In this document: piece by piece, positions 26,820 through 36,977 of the stretch | Numbering within the stretch: position 1 is the stretch's first letter | Layout: each line of letters opens with the position of its first letter | Assembly: GCF_012650175.1 (NCBI RefSeq) | Contig: NZ_JAAILI010000056.1 | Coordinates: forward strand, 186,001-250,000 | Source of the DNA: Sphingomonas sp. S2M10 | GTDB lineage: Bacteria; Pseudomonadota; Alphaproteobacteria; Sphingomonadales; Sphingomonadaceae | Direction of reading: 5' to 3' | Length of the DNA: 64,000 nucleotides | Program-made: the position numbers and the translations under genes | The notes under the pieces: generated by a model | What the model was told of the DNA's origin: nothing | The model's input: the letters and a program-made list of their open reading frames with translations, nothing else | Databases searched by the model: none

Positions 26820-26940
26820 GCCCGCCGACGGCCCTAGCGACGGGGGACCGAAAGTCAATCACGCACATCGTTTCGCTGGAACAATGTTGTGCTCCCGCGA
26901 CTTTTCCGGACAGCTTCGCAAAAGATCTGGGAGATACGAA

Positions 26941-27474
26941 ATGCGCACGATTCTCGCGGCCGGGCTGGCCGTTATGCTCCTGGCGGCGCCGGCCGTCGCG
27001 CAGCAGCAGAAGCAGAGCGTGGGTGACGGCGCACAAGCACCGTTGCGCGACCTGCGGATCAACGAGAAGAAGATTCCGGACGTGTTGCTGCTCGCCGCCT
27101 CCGCCCCCTATTCGTCGCAGGGCACCAGGAGCTGCACGCAGATTCGGGCGGGCATCGCCGACCTCAATGCCGTACTCGGCACCGACGCCGATGCGCCCGG
27201 CGCCAAGGGCGGCAATGGCGGTGCGATCGCCGCTGCGGGCAGCCGTGCGATCGTCGGCTCGCTGATCCCGGGCTTCGGACTGGTGCGCATGGTCACCGGT
27301 GCGGACAAGCAGGAGAAGCGGGTGACCGCGGCGATCTATGGCGGCACCATCCGCCGGGCCTATCTGAAGGGGCTGGGCCAGTCGAAGGGGTGCAAGCCGC
27401 CTGCGGCACCGACCGCCACCGCCCGCGCCGCGGTGCCGACCCTGCCGGTCGACAAGGACGACAAGAAGGATTGA
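26941..27474 (+). CDS. Hypothetical secreted protein
   Basis: A 177-residue protein with a good signal peptide (MRTILAAGLAVMLLAAPAVA, cleavage before QQQK). The mature part contains two cysteines (SCTQIRAGIADLNAVLG and SKGCKPP) and a Gly/Ala-rich amphipathic stretch GSRAIVGSLIPGFGLVRMVTG that could insert in a membrane. The C-terminus is Lys/Asp-rich. The ATG at 26941 has GGGAG upstream. No family was recognised. It is divergent from serC and convergent with groEL, sharing the hairpin at 27548-27573 as a possible terminator. Confidence 0.7.
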   Translation: MRTILAAGLAVMLLAAPAVAQQQKQSVGDGAQAPLRDLRINEKKIPDVLLLAASAPYSSQGTRSCTQIRAGIADLNAVLGTDADAPGAKGGNGGAIAAAGSRAIVGSLIPGFGLVRMVTGADKQEKRVTAAIYGGTIRRAYLKGLGQSKGCKPPAAPTATARAAVPTLPVDKDDKKD

Positions 27475-27541
27475 TCACCCAAATTCCCCTCCCTCCCGCG
27501 GGGGGGCAGGCGCCGCGAGCGACGGGTTCGACGACAGGCAC

Positions 27542-27581
27542 AAAAAAGGGCCGGCGGATCGCTCCGCCGGCCCCTCTTTTT
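27542..27581 (-). terminator. Strong bidirectional terminator after groEL
   Basis: GGGCCGGCGGA (27548-27558), TCGC and TCCGCCGGCCC (27563-27573) form a perfect 11-bp stem. On the minus strand it is followed by six T (27547-27542), ending the groES-groEL transcript. On the plus strand CTCTTTTT follows, so it can also stop transcripts from the secreted-protein gene. Confidence 0.85.
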
Positions 27582-27596
27582 ACGTCGGGCGCGGAC

Positions 27597-29252
<1,656 letters not shown>

Positions 29253-29297
29253 TCAAATTTCGCTAAGTTTAGGAAGTTTAGGAGAGTGCGAGGTCGC

Positions 29298-29585
29298 TCA
29301 GCCGACGATGCCGAGGATGTCGCTTTCCTTCATGATCAGCAGGTCTTCGCCGTTCACCTTCACTTCGGTGCCGGACCACTTGCCGAACAGGATGCGGTCA
29401 CCGGACTTGACGTCGAGCGGGGTCACCTTGCCATCTTCGGCCTTGGTGCCGGTGCCGACGGCGACGACTTCGCCTTCCTGCGGCTTTTCCTTGGCGGTGT
29501 CGGGGATGATGATCCCGCCGGCGGTCTTTTCCTCGGCTTCGACGCGGCGGACGAGCACGCGGTCGTGCAACGGACGGAAGTTCAT
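29298..29585 (-). CDS. groS: Co-chaperonin GroES
   Basis: The 95-residue heptameric lid of GroEL. It shows [20 protein letters not shown], the mobile loop [17 protein letters not shown] near residue 20, and the C-terminal [31 protein letters not shown]. The ribosome site AGAGGAT lies upstream of the ATG at 29585. It is the first gene of the operon, 33 bp downstream of the CIRCE element. Confidence 0.99.
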   Translation of the reverse strand: MNFRPLHDRVLVRRVEAEEKTAGGIIIPDTAKEKPQEGEVVAVGTGTKAEDGKVTPLDVKSGDRILFGKWSGTEVKVNGEDLLIMKESDILGIVG

Positions 29586-29617
29586 TGCCTGATCCTCTTT
29601 CAGGTGGATTTCGGTGT

Positions 29618-29644
29618 TTAGCACTCGGTCCCCCGGAGTGCTAA
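29618..29644 (-). promoter_or_regulatory. CIRCE element (HrcA operator)
   Basis: The bases read TTAGCACTC-N9-GAGTGCTAA, a perfect match to the CIRCE consensus. It lies between the predicted -10 box and groES, so HrcA binding would block heat-shock transcription at normal temperature. hrcA itself is not in the window. Confidence 0.97.
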
Positions 29645-29651
29645 CAAGCGC

Positions 29652-29680
29652 CATATGTGAAGCGGTCCAAGCGTCGTCAA
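29652..29680 (-). promoter_or_regulatory. Predicted sigma-70 type groES promoter
   Basis: On the minus strand TTGACG (29680-29675) and CATATG (29657-29652) are separated by 17 bp. The CIRCE element begins seven bases further on, as expected for an HrcA-repressed start. The -10 match is moderate. Confidence 0.6.
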
Positions 29681-29790
29681 CGGGGTCGGCGGGAACTTTT
29701 TTCGCCGTGTTGGATCGCTAATACGGGTCGTTTACTCCTCCCCGCGCATCCGGTAGCACCGCATGCTGCATACGCTTTGAGGAGCCGTCG

Positions 29791-31692
29791 GTGAAGCTGG
29801 TTCGTACCGCCTGGAAGATACTCGTCGGAATCAAGGACCTGCTCGTCCTGGTTCTGCTCCTCCTGTTCTTCTCCGCGCTGTTCGCGGCGCTGTCGCACCG
29901 TCCGACGCCGGCGACGATTCGCGACGGCGCGCTGATCGTGGCGTTCGACGGCGCGCTGGTCGAGCAGCCGAGCGATGCCGATCCCTTCGCCGGCGTGACC
30001 GGCGCGCGTGCCGCCGGCCAAGTGAGCGCCCGGGACGTGATCCGCGCGCTGGACGCCGCCAAGGGCGATTCGCGCGTGAAGGCGGTGGTGCTGGATCTCG
30101 ACAGCTTCCTCGGCGGCTATCCAGCCACGGTGAGCGAAGTCGCCGCCGCGGTCGGTCGCGTCCGCGCCGCCGGCAAGCCGGTGCTCGCCTATGCCACCGC
30201 CTATACCGACAGCGGCTACCAGATCGCGGCCAATGCCAGCGAGATCTGGGTCCACCCGATGGGCGGATCGCTGTTCATGGGCCCCGGCGGCCGCCAGCTC
30301 TATTACAAGGGGTTGACCGAGAAGCTCGGCATCAACGTCCACGTGTATAAGGTCGGCAAGTTCAAGTCGGCGGTGGAGCCCTATATCCGCGCCGACATGT
30401 CGCCCGAGGCGCGCGAGGCGAACACCGCGCTGTACGGCGGCCTGCTCGACCAGTGGCGCGAGGGCATCCAGAAGGCGCGGCCCAAGGCGCGCATCGCCGA
30501 TTTCCTGATGAAGCCCGACGTGGCGATCACCGCCGCCAAGGGCGACATCGCCAGCGCCAACAAGGCCTATGGGCTGGTCGACCAGCTCGGCGACCGCATC
30601 GCCTTCGGCCGCCATGTCGCCCAGATGGTCGGCGCACCCAGCGGCGCGCGCGCGGGCAATTTCAACGGCATCAAGCTGGCGGACTGGCTGCAGGCCAATC
30701 CGCTGCCGACCAGCGGCGACGCGATCGGCGTGATCACCATCGCGGGCGAGATCGTAGACGGCAAGGGCGCGGCGGGCAGTGCCGGTGGCGATACCGTCAG
30801 CAAGCTGGTACTCGACGGCCTGAAGGACGGCAAGCTCAAGGCCCTCGTCGTCCGCGTCGACTCGCCGGGCGGCTCGGCGATGGCCTCGGAGCAGATGCGC
30901 CAGGCGATCCTCCAGGCCAAGGCGCAGAAGCTGCCGGTCGTCGTCTCGATGGGCGGCCTGGCCGCCAGCGGCGGCTATTGGGTGTCGACCGCGGGCGACG
31001 TGATCTTCGCCGAGCCGAACACCATCACCGGCTCGATCGGCATCTTCGGCATCATCCCCACCTTCGAGAACAGCCTCGCGAAGATCGGCGTGACCACCGA
31101 CGGGGTGCAGAGCACGCCGCTCACCGGCCAGCCGAGCATCTATGGCGGCACCAACGCGACGGTGGACACGATCCTGCAATCGGCGATCGAGGCGGGCTAT
31201 GGCCGCTTCGTCGGGCTCGTCGCAGCCTCGCGCAAGCTGACGCCGCAGCGGGTCGACGAGATCGGCCAGGGTCGGGTGTGGATCGGCGGCATCGCGCGCC
31301 AGATCGGCCTGGTCGATCGATTCGGCGGGCTGAACGACGCGATCGCCGAGGCCGCGAAGCGCGCGAAGCTCGATCCGGCCAAGGTGCGACCCGTCTATCT
31401 CGCCAAGAAGCCCAATGCCGCCGCGGCCGCGCTGGAAGCGGCGCTGAGCTCGTTCGGCAATGACGACGAGGACGATGGCAACTGGGCGGATGCGCCGGGC
31501 GGCGCCGACGCCTATGCGCGCATCGCCGAGGAACGCCGGGCGCTGCTGGCCCAGGCGCTGGGCGACGCCAAGCGCCTGACCGCGAGCGGGTCGGTCCAGG
31601 CTCGCTGCCTGGAGTGCATGGCGCTCGGCGTGCCGAGTGCGCAGCCGAGCGATCTCGCGCTGCTCCAGTTCGCGCTGGGTGCGGCGAAATGA
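29791..31692 (+). CDS. sppA: Signal peptide peptidase SppA (67K type)
   Basis: SppA is an inner-membrane serine protease that degrades cleaved signal peptides. The 633-residue product has one N-terminal membrane helix (LLVLVLLLLFFSALFAAL, residues about 17-34) and two tandem SppA domains. The catalytic lysine is in FKSAVEPYIRADMS (K192), and the serine nucleophile is in SMGGLAASGGYW (about S393), matching the Lys-Ser dyad of the long form. The start is GTG at 29791 with GAGGAGCC upstream. It is divergent from groES, and its stop overlaps the acetyltransferase gene (ATGA). Confidence 0.94.
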   Translation: MKLVRTAWKILVGIKDLLVLVLLLLFFSALFAALSHRPTPATIRDGALIVAFDGALVEQPSDADPFAGVTGARAAGQVSARDVIRALDAAKGDSRVKAVVLDLDSFLGGYPATVSEVAAAVGRVRAAGKPVLAYATAYTDSGYQIAANASEIWVHPMGGSLFMGPGGRQLYYKGLTEKLGINVHVYKVGKFKSAVEPYIRADMSPEAREANTALYGGLLDQWREGIQKARPKARIADFLMKPDVAITAAKGDIASANKAYGLVDQLGDRIAFGRHVAQMVGAPSGARAGNFNGIKLADWLQANPLPTSGDAIGVITIAGEIVDGKGAAGSAGGDTVSKLVLDGLKDGKLKALVVRVDSPGGSAMASEQMRQAILQAKAQKLPVVVSMGGLAASGGYWVSTAGDVIFAEPNTITGSIGIFGIIPTFENSLAKIGVTTDGVQSTPLTGQPSIYGGTNATVDTILQSAIEAGYGRFVGLVAASRKLTPQRVDEIGQGRVWIGGIARQIGLVDRFGGLNDAIAEAAKRAKLDPAKVRPVYLAKKPNAAAAALEAALSSFGNDDEDDGNWADAPGGADAYARIAEERRALLAQALGDAKRLTASGSVQARCLECMALGVPSAQPSDLALLQFALGAAK

Positions 31693-32252
31693 TCGGGATC
31701 CGCGCCGCCACGGCCGAAGACGCCGCCGCGATAGCCGCCATCTATGCGCCCAACGTGCTGACCGGCACCGCGTCGTTCGAGATCGAGCCGCCCGATGCCG
31801 CGGCCATGGCGGCGCGCATGACCGCGAGCGAGGGCTATTATCCCTGGCTGGTCGCCACCAATGGCGACGGTATCGACGGCGGCGTGATCGGCTATGCCTA
31901 TGCCAGCAAGTTCCGCGATCGCCCGGCCTATCGCTATGTCGTCGAATGCTCGATCTACATGGCCGATACCGCGCAGCGCCGCGGCGCCGGGCGGCTGCTC
32001 TACGAGGCGCTGGTGGATACGCTCCGCGCCCAAGGCTTCGTCCATGCCTTCGGCATGATCACCTTGCCCAACGACAGTTCAATCGCGCTGCACGAGGCGG
32101 TGGGCTTCCGCCGCACCGGCGTGTTCCGTGAGGCCGGGTACAAGCACGGCCAGTGGATCGACGTGGGCATCTGGCAGTGCGAGCTCAACGAGCCTGCGCG
32201 CCCGCCGGAGGAGCCGAAGCCGTTTCATGAGCTGGGCGTTGTGCGCGTCTGA
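31689..32252 (+). CDS. GNAT family N-acetyltransferase, phosphinothricin acetyltransferase-like
   Basis: The 187-residue product is a GNAT enzyme resembling Pat/YncA acetyltransferases. It shows IRAATAEDAAAIAAIYAPNVL, ASFEIEPPDAAAMAARM, YRYVVECSIYMADTAQRRGAGRLLYEALV with the acetyl-CoA loop (QRRGAG), and HEAVGFRRTGVFREAGYKHGQWIDVGIW. Close relatives acetylate phosphinothricin, methionine sulfone or methionine sulfoximine; the natural substrate here is inferred only. Its ATG overlaps the sppA stop. Confidence 0.87.
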   Translation: MIGIRAATAEDAAAIAAIYAPNVLTGTASFEIEPPDAAAMAARMTASEGYYPWLVATNGDGIDGGVIGYAYASKFRDRPAYRYVVECSIYMADTAQRRGAGRLLYEALVDTLRAQGFVHAFGMITLPNDSSIALHEAVGFRRTGVFREAGYKHGQWIDVGIWQCELNEPARPPEEPKPFHELGVVRV

Positions 32253-32342
32253 CAAGGGCTGCCGCGCGGTACCCCCGATCGCACGCCCCTACTGTCCCGC
32301 CGGACAGTTGACCGGACGCGGCGACTCGTCGACATCGTTTCG

Positions 32343-32741
32343 ATGGCTGTAACTTCGCCGTACACTGTCGACTTCAAGATCGATGTCGATCGTGACCTTC
32401 GCCTGGTCCACGTGACCCTGGCCGGCGTTCCCTCGCCCGAAGATGTGGGGTGGATCGCGGAAGAGCTTGGGGCGGCGGTTCTCAGCCTGGGGGCTGGTGC
32501 CGGGCGGCATTGCACGCTCTATGATGCGCGCGGCGTGCACGTCCTGCCGCAGGCGACGGCCGATTTCGTGTTGAAGAATTTCGCCGACACGGAGACGACG
32601 CGCGGCGCGCGCCGGCTCGCCTTCGTCGCCTCGACCATGCTGACGCGCCTGCAGATCCGCCGCATCGTCGAGGCGCGGCCCCGCGCGAGGCTGTTCGAGG
32701 ATGTCGAGCAGGCGCGCCTTTGGTTGCTCGGCGCGGACTGA
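32343..32741 (+). CDS. Hypothetical protein, possibly STAS/SpoIIAA-like fold
   Basis: This 132-residue protein lacks a signal peptide. The alternation of strands and helices (RLVHVTLAGVPSPEDVGWIAEEL, RHCTLYDARGVHV, RRLAFVASTMLTRLQIRRIVEA, RLFEDVEQARLWLLG) resembles the STAS/SpoIIAA-like proteins found singly in alphaproteobacteria. No catalytic residues stand out and no ribosome site is obvious before the ATG at 32343. It faces fabI; a 7-bp GGGGCGG hairpin lies between them. Confidence 0.6.
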   Translation: MAVTSPYTVDFKIDVDRDLRLVHVTLAGVPSPEDVGWIAEELGAAVLSLGAGAGRHCTLYDARGVHVLPQATADFVLKNFADTETTRGARRLAFVASTMLTRLQIRRIVEARPRARLFEDVEQARLWLLGAD

Positions 32742-32743
32742 GC

Positions 32744-32764
32744 GGGGCGGCACATCACCGCCCC
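32744..32764. terminator. Hairpin between the STAS-like gene and fabI
   Basis: GGGGCGG (32744-32750) pairs with CCGCCCC (32758-32764) around a seven-base loop in the convergent gap. No T run follows on either strand, so termination would be weak. Confidence 0.4.
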
Positions 32765-32772
32765 GGCCTGTG

Positions 32773-33576
32773 TCAGGCCAGCGCGATGTCCGGTGCATCC
32801 TCGGCCTTCATGCCGATCACGTTGTAACCGGCGTCGACATGGTGCGTCTCGCCGGTCACGCCTGAGGACAGGTCGGACAGCAGATAAAGGCCTGCGCCGC
32901 CGACATCCTCGATCGTCACGTTGCGGCGGAGCGGCGAGTTCAGCTGGTTCCACTTGAGGATATAGTTGAAGTCGCCGATGCCGCGCGCCGCCAGCGTCTG
33001 AATCGGTCCCGCCGAAATGGCGTTGACGCGGATGTTCTCCGGGCCGAGGTCCATCGCGAGATATTTGACCGAGGTTTCCAGCGCCGACTTGGCGACGCCC
33101 ATCACGTTATAGTGCGGCACCACCTTCTCGGCGCCATAATAGCTGAGCGTCAGCAGGCTGCCGCCGTTCGGCATCATCCGCTGTGCGCGCTGCGCCACCG
33201 CGGTGAAGCTGTACACCGAGATGTTCATCGTCATCAGGAAGTTGTCGAGCGTGGTGTCGTAATAATGGCCGCGCAGCTGATTCTTGTCCGAAAAGCCGAT
33301 CGCGTGGACGACGAAGTCGATCGTCGGCCAGCGCGCTGCCAGCGTCTCGAACGTGGTGTCCAGCGCTGCCATGTCGGCAACGTCGCAATCGATCAGGAAA
33401 TCGGATCCGACCTGCTCGGCCAGCGGCTTCACCCGCTTGAGCAGCGCGTCGCCCTGATAGGAAAAGGCCAGTTCCGCACCCTGGGCGTGCAGTGCCTTGG
33501 CGATACCCCATGCCAGCGACTTGTCGTTGGCGAGGCCCATGATGAGCCCGCGCTTCCCTTGCATCAATCCGGTCAC
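32773..33576 (-). CDS. fabI: Enoyl-[acyl-carrier-protein] reductase [NADH]
   Basis: FabI performs the last reduction of each fatty acid elongation cycle. The 267-residue product shows QGKRGLIMGLANDKSLAWGIAKAL (NAD fold start), FVVHAIGFSDKNQLRG, the Tyr-x6-Lys pair in YNVMGVAKSALETSVKYLAMDLG, and RVNAISAGPIQTLAARGI. The start is a GTG at 33576 whose GTGA overlaps the yihY stop and which has AGGAG 12 bases upstream. This gives MTGLMQGKRG, the usual alphaproteobacterial start. It is the last gene of a dnaJ-yihY-fabI run. Triclosan-type inhibitors target this family. Confidence 0.95.
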   Translation of the reverse strand: MTGLMQGKRGLIMGLANDKSLAWGIAKALHAQGAELAFSYQGDALLKRVKPLAEQVGSDFLIDCDVADMAALDTTFETLAARWPTIDFVVHAIGFSDKNQLRGHYYDTTLDNFLMTMNISVYSFTAVAQRAQRMMPNGGSLLTLSYYGAEKVVPHYNVMGVAKSALETSVKYLAMDLGPENIRVNAISAGPIQTLAARGIGDFNYILKWNQLNSPLRRNVTIEDVGGAGLYLLSDLSSGVTGETHHVDAGYNVIGMKAEDAPDIALA

Positions 33577-34541
33577 GTCTTCTGAATCTCCTGTCCTTGC
33601 TCCCCCTCTAGACCGGCTTCGGGCACTTCCGCCAGAGCGGCGTTGAGTTCGGCCCCCAAGACAACGCCGAGGCCCACCAGGAAGAAGAAGATCAGCGAGA
33701 CCATCACGCCCGCGAGGCTGCCATAGGTGGCGCCGTAACCGCCCAGCGTCGAGAGTACCCAGGGCAGCCCGCCGGTCACGCTCAGCCACCAAAGGGTGGT
33801 GCACAGCGCGCCCGGCCATTTGGGGTAGCGGCGCGAGCGATAACGCGAGGGGGTGAGCGCGAAGAACAGCACATAGAGCGCGCCGAACAGCGCGAAGCCG
33901 GGCACCGCCTTGCTGGCCGAGGCGAAGCGCTGCGCCTCGGTCGCCCAAGGCAGGATTCGGTAGAGGAACTGCTCCACCCCGGTGAGGATCACCTGGAAGG
34001 CGAACGCCAGCATCACCATCAGCACCGCCGCCACGATCATCCCGATCGCACCCAGCCGGTAGCGCCAGAAGGGCTTGTCGGAGGAGACCCCGTAGGCCTG
34101 GCGGACGATGCCGCGGATCGTCTCGATGAAACCCGCCGTGGTCCACAGCCCGACCAGCGCGCCGAACCACAGCAGGCCGCCGGTGCTGCGGGTGTGCAGC
34201 ACCTCGATCACCGGATCGCGCAGCAGCTTGGCGACGTCCGGCGGCACGGTCTGGAGAAATGCCTCGAGCGCGTGAACGCCGGTGCCGGTGCGGCCGACCA
34301 GGCTCGCCAGCGCAGTCGCGACGATGAAGAAAGGGAACAGCGTTACCAGCGACAGATAGGCAAGATTGCCGGCATAGGTGAAGCCGTCGTTGAACGTGCC
34401 GATCGCGACGCGCTTGGCGATCTCCAGCATCCGCTCGGTCACGCCCAGCTCGGCGAGCCGACGCGGAACCTTCCCGCCGACTCCCAGCCGCCGACCTTCG
34501 GGAGACTGGGGCGAGATCGAGGCGTGCGTCGGATCGTCCAC
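33573..34541 (-). CDS. YihY/virulence factor BrkB family membrane protein
   Basis: The 322-residue product is a polytopic inner-membrane protein with about six helices. The BrkB/YihY pattern is visible: AGNLAYLSLVTLFPFFIVATALASLVG near residue 60, LLWFGALVGLWTTAGFIETIRGIVRQAYG, and YGSLAGVMVSLIFFFLVGLGVVLGAELNAAL near the C-terminus. Function is not established for the family; a role as a transporter or in lipid transport has been suggested. The start is a GTG at 34541, five bases after the dnaJ stop. A short acidic C-terminal tail leads into the GTGA overlap with fabI. Confidence 0.9.
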   Translation of the reverse strand: MDDPTHASISPQSPEGRRLGVGGKVPRRLAELGVTERMLEIAKRVAIGTFNDGFTYAGNLAYLSLVTLFPFFIVATALASLVGRTGTGVHALEAFLQTVPPDVAKLLRDPVIEVLHTRSTGGLLWFGALVGLWTTAGFIETIRGIVRQAYGVSSDKPFWRYRLGAIGMIVAAVLMVMLAFAFQVILTGVEQFLYRILPWATEAQRFASASKAVPGFALFGALYVLFFALTPSRYRSRRYPKWPGALCTTLWWLSVTGGLPWVLSTLGGYGATYGSLAGVMVSLIFFFLVGLGVVLGAELNAALAEVPEAGLEGEQGQEIQKT

Positions 34542-34546
34542 TGGCG

Positions 34547-35494
34547 TCAGACGCCCATGCGTCCCCGCGGGTTCCCCTTGGTCTTCCAGCCTTGCGCAAA
34601 TTCGATCAGCGCGTCGTCGTCGACCGGCAGATCGACCATCAGCGTGACGAACAGGTCGCCGCGCGCCCCACCCCGCTTGTGGAATCCGCGGTTCTTCAGG
34701 CGCAGCACCTTGCCCGAACTGGAACCCTTCGGCACCGTCAGCATCACCGGGCCATCGGGCGTCGGCACGCGGACCTGCGCGCCCAGCACTGCCTCGGCCA
34801 ACGTGATCGGCAGGTCCAGCTTGATGTCGTCGCCGTCGCGCACATAGAAACGGTGCGGCTGGATCTCGATCGTGACGATCGCGTCGCCGGCGCCGCCCGG
34901 GCCTTCCTCGCCCTTGCCGGCCAGGCGCATCTGGGTGCCTTCCTCGACGCCGGCAGGCAGCTTGAGGTCGATCGTCTTGCCGTCCTTGAGCGTGATGCGC
35001 TGCGGCGCAAGCCTGGCCGCATCCTCGAACGAGACCGCGAGGCGATAGGCGATGTTGGCGCCCTTGGGCTGGGGACGCCGACCGAAGCCGCCGAAGCCGC
35101 CGCTGAAGCCGCCACCGCCGCCGCGCTTGCCGCCGCCGAACAGCCCTTCGAAGATGTCGCCGATATCGGCCTCGCCGCCGCCCCCGAAATCGAACTGGCC
35201 ACCACCAGGGCGGAAACCGCCGGCACCGCCGGCAGTGCCGGCCCCTGCGCCGAAGCCGAAGGGCGCAATCGGATTGCCGTCGCCGTCGATCTCGCCGCGG
35301 TCGAAGCGCGCGCGCTTGTCCTTGTCGGTCAGCAGGTCATAGGCTTGCGTGACCTGGCTGAACTTTTCCGATGCCTTGGGATTGTCCTTGTTGCGATCGG
35401 GGTGCAGCTCCTTGGCGAGCTTGCGATAGGCCTTCTTGATCTCGTCCTCGCTCGCGCTGCGCGCCACCCCGAGCGTTACGTATGGATCTGCCAC
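34547..35494 (-). CDS. DnaJ C-terminal domain protein (CbpA-like co-chaperone)
   Basis: The 315-residue product has a J domain at 1-65 with the HPD motif in [23 protein letters not shown], a Gly/Phe-rich linker (residues about 75-140), and a C-terminal substrate-binding domain ending in [16 protein letters not shown]. There is no CxxCxGxG zinc domain, so it is a CbpA/type II co-chaperone for DnaK rather than canonical DnaJ. The start is a GTG at 35494 giving [10 protein letters not shown], preceded by GGGGAT. It leads the dnaJ-yihY-fabI run. Confidence 0.92.
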   Translation of the reverse strand: MADPYVTLGVARSASEDEIKKAYRKLAKELHPDRNKDNPKASEKFSQVTQAYDLLTDKDKRARFDRGEIDGDGNPIAPFGFGAGAGTAGGAGGFRPGGGQFDFGGGGEADIGDIFEGLFGGGKRGGGGGFSGGFGGFGRRPQPKGANIAYRLAVSFEDAARLAPQRITLKDGKTIDLKLPAGVEEGTQMRLAGKGEEGPGGAGDAIVTIEIQPHRFYVRDGDDIKLDLPITLAEAVLGAQVRVPTPDGPVMLTVPKGSSSGKVLRLKNRGFHKRGGARGDLFVTLMVDLPVDDDALIEFAQGWKTKGNPRGRMGV

Positions 35495-35524
35495 CAAAAT
35501 CCCCAATGCGTCCAATGCCGATCG

Positions 35525-35544
35525 CCCGTCCCTTACAGGACGGG
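35525..35544. repeat. Small palindrome upstream of dnaJ-like gene
   Basis: CCCGTCC (35525-35531) and GGACGGG (35538-35544) form a hairpin in the 100-bp space between the UdgX fusion stop and the dnaJ-like start. It has no T run. It may be part of a terminator or leader; function unclear. Confidence 0.4.
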
Positions 35545-35594
35545 GGTTAAAGCCCAAACATCGGCGTGCGGATCGTTTCGCGCAAGGGGCGCGA

Positions 35595-36974
35595 TCAGGG
35601 AAGCAGGGCCCAGGCGCCGCGCAGATCGGCGACGAAGTCCCTGTACGCCTGCGCTGCCGCATCGGCATCTGGCAAGCGAAGCAGGTAGCTGGGGTGCACC
35701 GTCACCCAACCCGTACCGCCCTCGGGCAGCGCGAGCTGCTGGCCGCGCAGCCTGGAGATGGTCGCCGCCTTGCCGGTGATCTGGCGGGCGGCGGTGGCGC
35801 CGAGCGCCACGACCAGCTTGGGGCGGACCAGCGCGAGTTCCTGCTCGTACCACCAGCGGCAGGCGGTGATCTCGCCGGCATCGGGCTTGGCGTGGATGCG
35901 CCGCTTGCCGCGCGGCTCGAACTTGAAGTGCTTGACCGCGTTGGTGACGTAGACGCGGGCGCGATCGATCCCCGCCTCGTCCAGCGCCTTGTTGAGCATC
36001 TGGCCGGCGGGCCCCACAAAGGCGCGGCCGGCGAGATCCTCCTGGTCGCCCGGCTGCTCGCCGACCAGCATCATGTCGGCATCGAGCGGCCCCTCGCCGA
36101 ACACCGTCTGGGTGGCGGGCCTGTAGAGCGGGCAGCGGGTGCACGCCGCCGCCTCGTCGCGGAGCGCCTCCCAGGCACCCTCGACATTACCGCCGACCGC
36201 GCTGCGCGACGTTTCCACCATTGCCGTCTCCCGCGCCCGCGCACCCGCCACGAGCTCCTTGACCAACGCGGTTTCGGGCATGTTTTTCCAGTATTTGCGC
36301 GGCATTTCCTTCAGCATCGCGCCGGTCTTGAGGCGGGCGGGATTGAAGATGGAGGCATAATAGGTTTTCCACACCGCCTCGACCGGATCATCGGCGGGGG
36401 CATCGCCGCGGGCGGCGGCAGGGCCTTCGGAGAGCGTGGTGCCGTCCCAATGCAGCGAAACGTCGGGCGTGAGGATCGACCAGCGCATGCTGGCGAACCG
36501 CTCGACGAAGAAACGGGCATTGGCGCGGACGATGTGATGCTCGGGTTCGAACCACGCGACGAAGCGCGAGCCGCCCTCGTCGACCAGCTCGCGGAAGCGG
36601 ACAAAGGCGCGCATCTTGTGGATGTCGCGGCGCACCGCCTTGGCCATCAGCTCCAGTCGGCGCACCAGTGGATCGGCGCGGTCTTCGATCCGGTGCGGAT
36701 CGGTCGCGAGCAGGGTGTAGAGCAGCGAGAAGCGCTGCGGGTCCGAATGAAGGACGACGGCCTGCGCCAGCTCGACAAATGCCTTCGGCACACGCAGCTG
36801 CGCGCCGCCGGCGGGTGGCGGTGGCGGATCGGCAACGGCGCCGAACAGATCGCCGCCGCCGTCACCTACGCGCCAGACCACCTCGGGCGGCGCGACATGC
36901 GCCTGGGCCAGCGCCCGCGCCGCATCGCGCCAGCCCTCGAAATCATCCTCGGCGGCAAGCGTTACGGCGCGCAA
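35595..36974 (-). CDS. udgX: DUF4130-UdgX fusion, uracil-DNA glycosylase-like crosslinking protein
   Basis: The 459-residue product joins two parts. Residues 1-240 match DUF4130, the partner of a radical SAM protein: [45 protein letters not shown], and [25 protein letters not shown]. Residues about 262-459 are a UdgX domain, with the [20 protein letters not shown] loop, the KRRIH motif (357-361) whose His forms a covalent bond to the sugar in UdgX, and a C-terminal [12 protein letters not shown]. Fe-S cysteines visible are C278, C281 and C372. The start is a TTG at 36974, three bases after the hemerythrin stop. The enzyme should excise uracil and stay bound to DNA. Confidence 0.88.
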   Translation of the reverse strand: MRAVTLAAEDDFEGWRDAARALAQAHVAPPEVVWRVGDGGGDLFGAVADPPPPPAGGAQLRVPKAFVELAQAVVLHSDPQRFSLLYTLLATDPHRIEDRADPLVRRLELMAKAVRRDIHKMRAFVRFRELVDEGGSRFVAWFEPEHHIVRANARFFVERFASMRWSILTPDVSLHWDGTTLSEGPAAARGDAPADDPVEAVWKTYYASIFNPARLKTGAMLKEMPRKYWKNMPETALVKELVAGARARETAMVETSRSAVGGNVEGAWEALRDEAAACTRCPLYRPATQTVFGEGPLDADMMLVGEQPGDQEDLAGRAFVGPAGQMLNKALDEAGIDRARVYVTNAVKHFKFEPRGKRRIHAKPDAGEITACRWWYEQELALVRPKLVVALGATAARQITGKAATISRLRGQQLALPEGGTGWVTVHPSYLLRLPDADAAAQAYRDFVADLRGAWALLP

Positions 36975-36977
36975 CGC

